Source of the DNA: Ascidiaceihabitans sp.
GTDB lineage: Bacteria; Pseudomonadota; Alphaproteobacteria; Rhodobacterales; Rhodobacteraceae
Length of the DNA: 10,596 nt
Direction: 5' to 3'
Assembly (NCBI GenBank): GCA_023301665.1
Contig: JALZUL010000053.1
Coordinates: 1-10,596 of the forward strand
This document shows positions 6,566-10,596 of the stretch, piece after piece; the first letter of the stretch is position 1; each line of letters starts with the position of its first letter. The notes under the pieces are model-generated. The model saw only the letters and a program-made list of their open reading frames with translations. It was not told where the DNA came from and searched no databases. Position numbers and translations under genes: made by a program.

Positions 6566-7270
6566 CTAGATGTCGATTTTTATGGGATCTGCTATCGTGA
6601 TCTCTTGGGGGGAAATTTGAGTGGACAGGCAGATGGTTTCAACCCCTGCCGCACGCGCGTCTAGATACGCCTGATGATACGTGGGATCGATGTCATCCGC
6701 TAAAGAAAAAGTACTGCAATCGGTGCGTTGCACCAGGTAAAGCATCACGGCGCGATGTCCTTGCGCCACCATGTTCGAGAGCTCTTCTAAATGTTTTGCG
6801 CCGCGTTTGGTCACACTGTCAGGGAATTCAGCTTGTCCGTTTGTGCGGCTAAGGGTGACTGATTTCACCTCGACATAACAATCTGGCAAACCCTCTTGGG
6901 TAAGGAGGAAATCGATCCGCGATTTTTCTCCGTATTTCACTTCGGGTTTGACGGTATGATAGCCTGACAGCTCTTGAATTTCGCGGTTCTCAAGGGTCAC
7001 GCGCAAGGCGCGGTTTGGCACTGACGTGTCGACGCCAGTGAAATGGCCGTTCTCATGTTCAATCAATCGCCAGCCGTATTTTAGCTTTTTCTTAGGATCG
7101 TCGTTGGGTTCAAGCCAGATTTTGATGCCCTCATCTGCCAACCCCATCATCGAGCCGGGGTTGGCGCAATGGGCAATAACCTCGCGACCGTCTTCAAGTT
7201 GGCAATCCGCAAGGAAGCGTTTGTAGCGGCGAATAAGGCGGGCGGGAATAAGATCAGTTTGAAAGCGCAT
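6566..7270 (-). CDS. sfsA: DNA/RNA nuclease SfsA (sugar fermentation stimulation protein homologue)
   Basis: 234 residues from ATG 7270, the standard length. E. coli SfsA was named for stimulating maltose metabolism, and the family is now regarded as a PD-(D/E)XK-fold nuclease with an N-terminal OB-like domain. Visible signatures are RRYKRFLADC (14-23), the family hallmark AHCANPGSMMGL (33-44), then the nuclease core: E110 (VKPEVKYG), SRIDFLL with D120, and YVEVKSVTL with E135 and K137. GRAVMLYLVQR-like HRAVMLYLVQR near 172-182 also fits. The frame is open 18 codons further upstream, but those run across the divergent gap and match no family N-terminus. Only a weak GAGG lies just before the ATG. 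It is divergent from the cinA-type gene, with 46 bp between start codons, and lies upstream of map. Confidence 0.94.
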   Translation of the reverse strand: MRFQTDLIPARLIRRYKRFLADCQLEDGREVIAHCANPGSMMGLADEGIKIWLEPNDDPKKKLKYGWRLIEHENGHFTGVDTSVPNRALRVTLENREIQELSGYHTVKPEVKYGEKSRIDFLLTQEGLPDCYVEVKSVTLSRTNGQAEFPDSVTKRGAKHLEELSNMVAQGHRAVMLYLVQRTDCSTFSLADDIDPTYHQAYLDARAAGVETICLSTQISPQEITIADPIKIDI

Positions 7271-7287
7271 GCCCTCAGCACTATACT
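7259..7287 (+). promoter_or_regulatory. Sigma-70-type promoter for the cinA-led operon
   Basis: TTGAAA (7259-7264), exactly 17 bp, then TATACT (7282-7287); each hexamer matches consensus at 5 of 6 positions. A transcript would begin near 7294 and carry a roughly 23-nt leader with a strong Shine-Dalgarno. The -35 box lies within the first codons of sfsA on the other strand. Confidence 0.75.
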
Positions 7288-7306
7288 TGAAGCAACTGAC
7301 CCTCAA
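7280..7306 (-). promoter_or_regulatory. Candidate promoter for sfsA sharing the TATA core of the cinA promoter
   Basis: On the minus strand TTGAGG (7306-7301), a short 15-bp spacer and TATAGT (7285-7280). The four TATA bases 7282-7285 are common to the cinA -10 box. A start about 7 nt downstream, near 7273, would leave only about 3 nt before the sfsA ATG at 7270, a near-leaderless mRNA. The spacing is poor, so this is tentative. Confidence 0.35.
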
Positions 7307-7311
7307 GGAGG
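7305..7311 (+). promoter_or_regulatory. Strong Shine-Dalgarno deciding the cinA-type start
   Basis: AAGGAGG lies 5 nt before ATG 7317, the best ribosome binding site in the window. It selects ATG 7317 over the in-frame ATG at 7269, which lies upstream of the predicted transcription start. Confidence 0.8.
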
Positions 7312-7316
7312 CTGAT

Positions 7317-8039
7317 ATGCCCAACCCAACCGCTGCGATGCTTGTTATCGGTGATGAAATCCTATCGGGGCGGACGCGGGATGCAAATATGCATTACCTT
7401 TCTGGGCAGCTGACCGATGCAGGCATTGATCTGCGCGAAGTACGTGTTGTGAGCGATGACCCTGACGCAATCGTTGATGCAGTTAAGGCGCTATCAAAGA
7501 CATACGAAACCGTCTTTACGTCAGGCGGAATTGGCCCAACGCATGACGATATTACAGCGGATTGCATCGCAGCCGCCTTTGGTGTGTCTATTGATGTACG
7601 CGATGATGCGCGGGCCTTGTTGGAGGCGCATTACGAACGCCAAGGTACGCAGATCAATGAGGCGCGCTTGCGCATGGCACGAATTCCTGATGGGGCGGCG
7701 CTGATCGATAACCCTGTGTCTGTGGCTCCGGGGTTCACCCTTGGCAATGTCCATGTGATGGCAGGAGTCCCTGCGGTTTTCCAAGCGATGGTTGCGACGA
7801 TTTTGCCGACTTTAACGGGCGGCGCACCTTTGGTGAGTGAAACCTATAGAATTAATCGTGGTGAGGGTGATATCGCAGGACCGTTGGGCGCATTGGCGCA
7901 AGAACATCCAGATCTGAGTATCGGAAGTTACCCATTTCAGAAGAACGGAAAGTTCGGGTCAAATATTGTGATCCGTGGAACGGACAAGGCAATGGTTGAT
8001 GCGGCTTTGTCCAAATTGGCGATAGAATTCCCTGAATGA
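7317..8039 (+). CDS. CinA N-terminal-type (MoCF/MoaB-like) competence/damage-inducible protein A, molybdopterin-binding fold
   Basis: 240 residues from ATG 7317. It is the MogA/MoaB-like domain found at the N-terminus of CinA. In full-length CinA this domain is linked to ADP-ribose/NAD-related pyrophosphatase activity and is followed by a C-terminal NMN/nicotinamide deamidase domain (PncC). Here only the first domain is present, followed by a short tail with SYPFQKNGKFGSNIVIRG. Motifs are VIGDEILSGRTRDAN (10-24), FTSGGIGPTHDDIT (67-80), SVAPGF (135-140) and MAGVP (148-152). Two-domain CinA proteins exceed 400 residues, so this is the stand-alone form, which I believe is common in alphaproteobacteria. 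It leads the run that continues through the GNAT, CxxC and OmpA genes. A role in competence should not be assumed from the name. Substrate and biochemical role are unproven for this form. Confidence 0.9.
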   Translation: MPNPTAAMLVIGDEILSGRTRDANMHYLSGQLTDAGIDLREVRVVSDDPDAIVDAVKALSKTYETVFTSGGIGPTHDDITADCIAAAFGVSIDVRDDARALLEAHYERQGTQINEARLRMARIPDGAALIDNPVSVAPGFTLGNVHVMAGVPAVFQAMVATILPTLTGGAPLVSETYRINRGEGDIAGPLGALAQEHPDLSIGSYPFQKNGKFGSNIVIRGTDKAMVDAALSKLAIEFPE

Positions 8040-8758
8040 ATGTAACCGTACAAAAACTTTACGATGTATGTGACGCTACATGGCCGGCAGCGGCTTCGCA
8101 TCAATTGGGCGCATGGACACTGCGAGAGGGGCAAGGTGGCGGCAAACGTGTTTCAGCAGCGACAGCCAATCGTGCTTTTGAACTCAAAGATCTAGCACAA
8201 GCTGAGGCAGAAATGAGCAAGATGGGGCAATCCGCCTTGTTTATGATCCGCGAAGGTGATGATGCGTTGGACAATCTGTTGGCTGAGCAAGGCTATGCAG
8301 TTGTTGACCCGGTGGTGATGTATTCGATTCCGGTTAAAGAGATGACCCAGATACCGATCCCTCCTGTCACAACCTTTTGCGTGTGGGAACCCCTTGCCAT
8401 CATGGCTGAGATTTGGGGCAAAGGTGGCATTGGACCAGCTCGGCTTAACGTTATGGAACGGGCTGAACAAAAGACAGCGATCTTTTCACGGTGGAACGAA
8501 AAGCCTGCAGGGGCTGCATTTGCCGCGATCAGCGACGGTGTTTGCATGGTACATGCCGTCGAAATTTTAGCGCATCAGCGCCGACAGGGCGTAGGCGTTT
8601 GGATGATGCGCCAAGCGGCACTCTGGGCTCAAAAACAAGGTGCTGATGAATTGGCGGTTTTATGCACAACGGCCAATACGGCGGCAAATGGCTTGTATAA
8701 ATCGCTCGGCTTTCGTGTACGCGGTCACTATCATTACAGACAGAAATTAGAGGGTTAA
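8036..8758 (+). CDS. GNAT family N-acetyltransferase with a long N-terminal half
   Basis: 240 residues, longer than the usual 150 to 170 of single GNAT domains. The acetyl-CoA-binding motif is in the C-terminal half: VEILAHQRRQGVGVWMM (about 175-191), a Q/R-x-x-G-x-G signature, followed by LAVLCTTANTAANGLYKSLGFR (207-227), the usual beta5-helix4 region. The N-terminal half carries SALFMIREGDDALDNLLAEQGY and DPVVMYSIPV (about 67-100), which resembles the end of a GNAT fold without the CoA motif, so this may be a tandem, half-degenerate GNAT. The acceptor substrate is unknown. The start is in an ATGA overlap with the cinA-type gene and lacks a Shine-Dalgarno. Only 1 bp separates its stop from the next ATG. 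Confidence 0.85.
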   Translation: MNVTVQKLYDVCDATWPAAASHQLGAWTLREGQGGGKRVSAATANRAFELKDLAQAEAEMSKMGQSALFMIREGDDALDNLLAEQGYAVVDPVVMYSIPVKEMTQIPIPPVTTFCVWEPLAIMAEIWGKGGIGPARLNVMERAEQKTAIFSRWNEKPAGAAFAAISDGVCMVHAVEILAHQRRQGVGVWMMRQAALWAQKQGADELAVLCTTANTAANGLYKSLGFRVRGHYHYRQKLEG

Positions 8759-8759
8759 A

Positions 8760-9332
8760 ATGACAGATCAATCGCGACCTAACGCTTTAGACCTTCCAAT
8801 GGTTGATCCATTGCCAGAAGCCACGCAAAAGTATTTTGATATTTGCCAAGAAAAATTGGGTATGATCCCAAATGTTCTGCAATCGTACGCTTTTGATATC
8901 GAAAAACTGAACGCGTTTACGGCGATGTACAATGACGTGATGCTTGCGGAAAGTGGCTTATCAAAGCTTGAACGTGAAATGATTGCGGTGGTTGTGAGTT
9001 CAATTAACAAGTGCTTTTATTGTTTGACTGCACATGGGGCAGCTGTTCGGCAATTGTCGGGTGACCCGAAATTAGGCGAGTTGTTGGTGATGAATTGGCG
9101 AGCGGCTGATTTGGATGCAAAGACAGCAGCGATGTTGCAGTTCGCAGAACAGTTGACCGTCTCAAGTTCTAAAACCAGCGAAGGTGATCGTCAGTCGTTG
9201 CGAGATGTTGGTTTCACGGATCGAGATATTTTCGACATTGCCTCGGTTGCTGGATTTTTCAATATGACCAACCGGATCGCAAGCGGGATCGATATGCGCC
9301 CCAATGATGAATATCACAGCCAATACAGATGA
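8760..9332 (+). CDS. Uncharacterised peroxidase-related enzyme (AhpD-like / carboxymuconolactone decarboxylase superfamily)
   Basis: 190 residues. It matches the family annotated 'uncharacterized peroxidase-related enzyme' (recognised as TIGR01926-like). AhpD-type members use a CxxC pair with a nearby His as a disulfide-based hydroperoxide reductase, and other members of the superfamily are decarboxylases. Key features are EKLGMIPNVLQSYA (31-44), LSKLEREMIAVVVSSINKCFYCLTAHG with E72, C85, C88 and H92 in the E...CxxCxxxH arrangement of AhpD, and a C-terminal helical part with IFDIASVAGFFNMTNRIA. The AhpD-type catalytic set is therefore complete, but no AhpC or lipoamide partner is in view, so peroxidase activity is an inference. 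AGGG at 8751-8754 serves as ribosome binding site 5 nt before ATG. Its stop overlaps the OmpA-family start as ATGA. Confidence 0.9.
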   Translation: MTDQSRPNALDLPMVDPLPEATQKYFDICQEKLGMIPNVLQSYAFDIEKLNAFTAMYNDVMLAESGLSKLEREMIAVVVSSINKCFYCLTAHGAAVRQLSGDPKLGELLVMNWRAADLDAKTAAMLQFAEQLTVSSSKTSEGDRQSLRDVGFTDRDIFDIASVAGFFNMTNRIASGIDMRPNDEYHSQYR

Positions 9333-10288
9333 AACGTCATACTTTTTCATTTTTGGCAGCCTTGTTGTTGTCCGCTGGTGGTGGAGCCGCGCTTGAGCTC
9401 GATCTTCCGTCGAATGCGCGTAATACTGTGCAAACCGACACGCAGTTGGACAGCTATGTAGCACCAGTGGGTCCCTTCCGTGATGGCGCTATGCAGACAC
9501 TCACAATCGAGGGGCGTGTCAGTCGATCGGCTTGGCGGATCAATTCACCAAGTGTGACACCTTTGCAAATTTTAGCACCCTTACGAGAGCAATTGAGTGC
9601 CGAAGGGTACACGACAGTTTTGGATTGTGATCAGACCACCTGTGGTGGGTTTGATTTTCGTTTTGGGACCGAAGTTTTACCGGCACCCGATATGTTTGTG
9701 AATATTCGGTCCTTTCGTGTTCTCACGGCTCTAAAAGGTGAAACAGATGCGCCTTCAAGCGGTATAAGTCTGTTGATCAGCACATCAGAAATGGACGCTT
9801 ACGTGCAGATCATTCAAGCCGGTCAGAGTGACGGCACTAGATTAACGGTTGCCACGCAGGCGGCAACGCCAACGGCTGAAATTGTTTTGCCAGCTCCTTC
9901 AAGTGGATCGACGTCTCTCGAAGCGGGGTTGCTTGGGAGAGGATCCGCAGTCCTAGACGGTCTGGATTTCGCGACAGGAACATCCGATTTAGGAGAGGGT
10001 CCATTTCCTATCTTGCAGGAACTCGCGGCGTTCTTTGCATCGCGCGACGATATCCGGCTTGTATTGGTCGGTCATACCGACAGTGTTGGGGCCTTGGATT
10101 TTAATATCCAACTTTCCAAACAGCGTGCTGCATCTGTTCGTCGGCGCCTTTTGGATGCCTATGGCTTAGATGCTGATCGGGTGGCTGCAGAGGGGAATGG
10201 ATATTTGTCTCCAATCATGTCCAACCTTAATCGCGCAGGGCGGACAGCCAATCGGCGGGTTGAAGCAGTGGTATTACCACTGAACTGA
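9329..10288 (+). CDS. Exported OmpA-family protein with an N-terminal DUF4892-like domain
   Basis: 319 residues. MKRHTFSFLAALLLSAGGGAA is a classic signal peptide with likely cleavage after about A21; no lipobox Cys is present, so it is a soluble periplasmic or outer-membrane-associated protein rather than a lipoprotein. Residues 22 to about 165 form an uncommon domain: YVAPVGPFRDG, a Leu-rich LQILAPLREQLSAEGY, then a probable disulfide pair C100 and C105 in DCDQTTCGGFDFRF. This resembles DUF4892 (PF16234), from memory. A low-complexity linker (about 175-205, Thr/Ala/Ser/Pro) leads to an OmpA C-terminal peptidoglycan-binding domain with GHTDSVG (248-254), LSKQRAASV (262-270) and NRAGRTANRRVE (301-312). 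D251 and R266 match the diaminopimelate-binding Asp and Arg. It is last in the cinA-led run and begins in an ATGA overlap. No clear plus-strand terminator follows. Confidence 0.87.
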   Translation: MKRHTFSFLAALLLSAGGGAALELDLPSNARNTVQTDTQLDSYVAPVGPFRDGAMQTLTIEGRVSRSAWRINSPSVTPLQILAPLREQLSAEGYTTVLDCDQTTCGGFDFRFGTEVLPAPDMFVNIRSFRVLTALKGETDAPSSGISLLISTSEMDAYVQIIQAGQSDGTRLTVATQAATPTAEIVLPAPSSGSTSLEAGLLGRGSAVLDGLDFATGTSDLGEGPFPILQELAAFFASRDDIRLVLVGHTDSVGALDFNIQLSKQRAASVRRRLLDAYGLDADRVAAEGNGYLSPIMSNLNRAGRTANRRVEAVVLPLN

Positions 10289-10322
10289 TCACCAAAAAAC
10301 GGATTTGAACGGTTCCAAAACG

Positions 10323-10353
10323 AAAAAGGCTCCGATGCGATCAGCACCGAAGC
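10323..10353 (-). terminator. Rho-independent terminator of the LysR-type gene
   Basis: Read on the minus strand, GCTTCGGTGC (10353-10344), a 5-nt loop, GCATCGGAGC (10338-10329), then C and a T5 run (10327-10323). Two stem positions are G-U in minus-strand RNA but C-A and A-C mismatches in plus-strand RNA, so it should work for the LysR gene ending 35 bp upstream and only poorly for the OmpA-family gene. Confidence 0.8.
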
Positions 10354-10387
10354 TTTAGTTGTTTTCCGAGGGGAGGTTGGAAAAATT

Positions 10388-10596
10388 TTACCAGTCCGAA
10401 GGGCCTTTTTCTGCAAAGGCGTGGGCTAGGAAATCGATGAATGCGCGTACCTTCGGTTGCGTGAAACGACCGGGCGGGTAGACGGCATAAATGCCTTGGG
10501 TTTCTTGGGGCAGATCAGGCATTGCATCCTCAATCAAACCTTGGCGCATTGCGTCAGCGTATAAGAAACTAGGCAAATAGGCGATGCCAAGACCAG
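10388..10596 (-). CDS. LysR-type transcriptional regulator, C-terminal part
   Basis: Partial gene running off the right edge: stop TAA at 10390-10388, and 69 codons visible. The sequence GLGIAYLPSFLYADAM, LIEDAMPDLPQETQGIYAVYPPGR and PKVRAFIDFLAHAF is the standard end of the LysR substrate-binding domain, where the last strand and helix close the effector cleft. The DNA-binding helix-turn-helix at the N-terminus is outside the window, so neither the effector nor the target can be suggested. LysR genes often regulate a divergent neighbour, which here would lie beyond the right edge. The gene is convergent with the OmpA-family gene and has its own terminator. Confidence 0.88.
   Translation of the reverse strand, partial: GLGIAYLPSFLYADAMRQGLIEDAMPDLPQETQGIYAVYPPGRFTQPKVRAFIDFLAHAFAEKGPSDW

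Noticed and set aside
7269..7316. 16-residue extension of the cinA-type protein from ATG 7269
   Set aside because: The predicted transcript starts near 7294, and AAGGAGG points to ATG 7317, which matches the family N-terminus.
7271..7324. 18-residue extension of SfsA upstream of ATG 7270
   Set aside because: It would cross the cinA ribosome binding site and start codon, and MRFQTDL is the expected family start.
1..10596. Mobile element, phage, CRISPR, toxin-antitoxin, tRNA or defence-system signals
   Set aside because: I found no transposase or integrase, no regularly spaced repeats, no tRNA-like cloverleaf and no small paired genes; coding style appears even along the window.

Overview
The window looks like ordinary chromosomal DNA of an alphaproteobacterium, most likely a marine Rhodobacterales (Roseobacter-type) species. 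The basis is the protein style: the COG3146/FemAB-like protein, the HlyD-type adaptor tail, a CinA lacking its amidase domain and the Map N-terminus all look like that group. Base composition seems close to 50% GC by eye, which is low for the order. No database search was possible, so the taxon is an inference. Genes are tightly packed, no gap exceeds about 110 bp, and I see no RNA gene, insertion sequence, phage gene or CRISPR array.

Layout, left to right. (1) 2-712 (+) is the C-terminal part of a type I secretion membrane-fusion protein, cut by the window edge. (2) 782-1992 (+) is a two-gene unit, a RidA-family protein and a glycerophosphodiester phosphodiesterase, joined by an ATGA overlap. 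(3) 2058-3245 (+) is a FemAB/GNAT-like COG3146 protein, followed by a hairpin terminator shared with the convergent peroxiredoxin gene (3322-3810, -). (4) Divergent from the peroxiredoxin, 3915-5686 (+) holds a ferredoxin-reductase-type flavoprotein and the 16S rRNA methyltransferase gene rsmD, again joined by ATGA. (5) On the minus strand, sfsA (6566-7270) lies upstream of map (5683-6492), whose stop codon overlaps the rsmD stop tail to tail. (6) 7317-10288 (+) is a compact four-gene run: a CinA-type MoCF-domain protein, a two-part GNAT acetyltransferase, a CxxC peroxidase-related protein and an exported OmpA-domain protein. (7) 10388-10596 (-) is the C-terminal end of a LysR-type regulator with its own terminator.

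How the genes work together. Most are housekeeping: methionine removal (Map), rRNA methylation (RsmD), damaged-metabolite control (RidA), lipid headgroup turnover (GDPD) and peroxide defence (peroxiredoxin, possibly the CxxC protein). The clearest regulatory structure is the 46-bp sfsA/cinA divergent gap. It carries a good sigma-70 promoter for cinA, whose -10 box shares its TATA core with a -10-like box facing sfsA. Within operons, downstream genes start at ATGA overlaps with no good Shine-Dalgarno, while leading genes have one, which points to translational coupling. I found no convincing undescribed system. The points most worth a second look are the divergent promoter, the cinA-to-OmpA gene run and the N-terminal domain of the OmpA-family protein.
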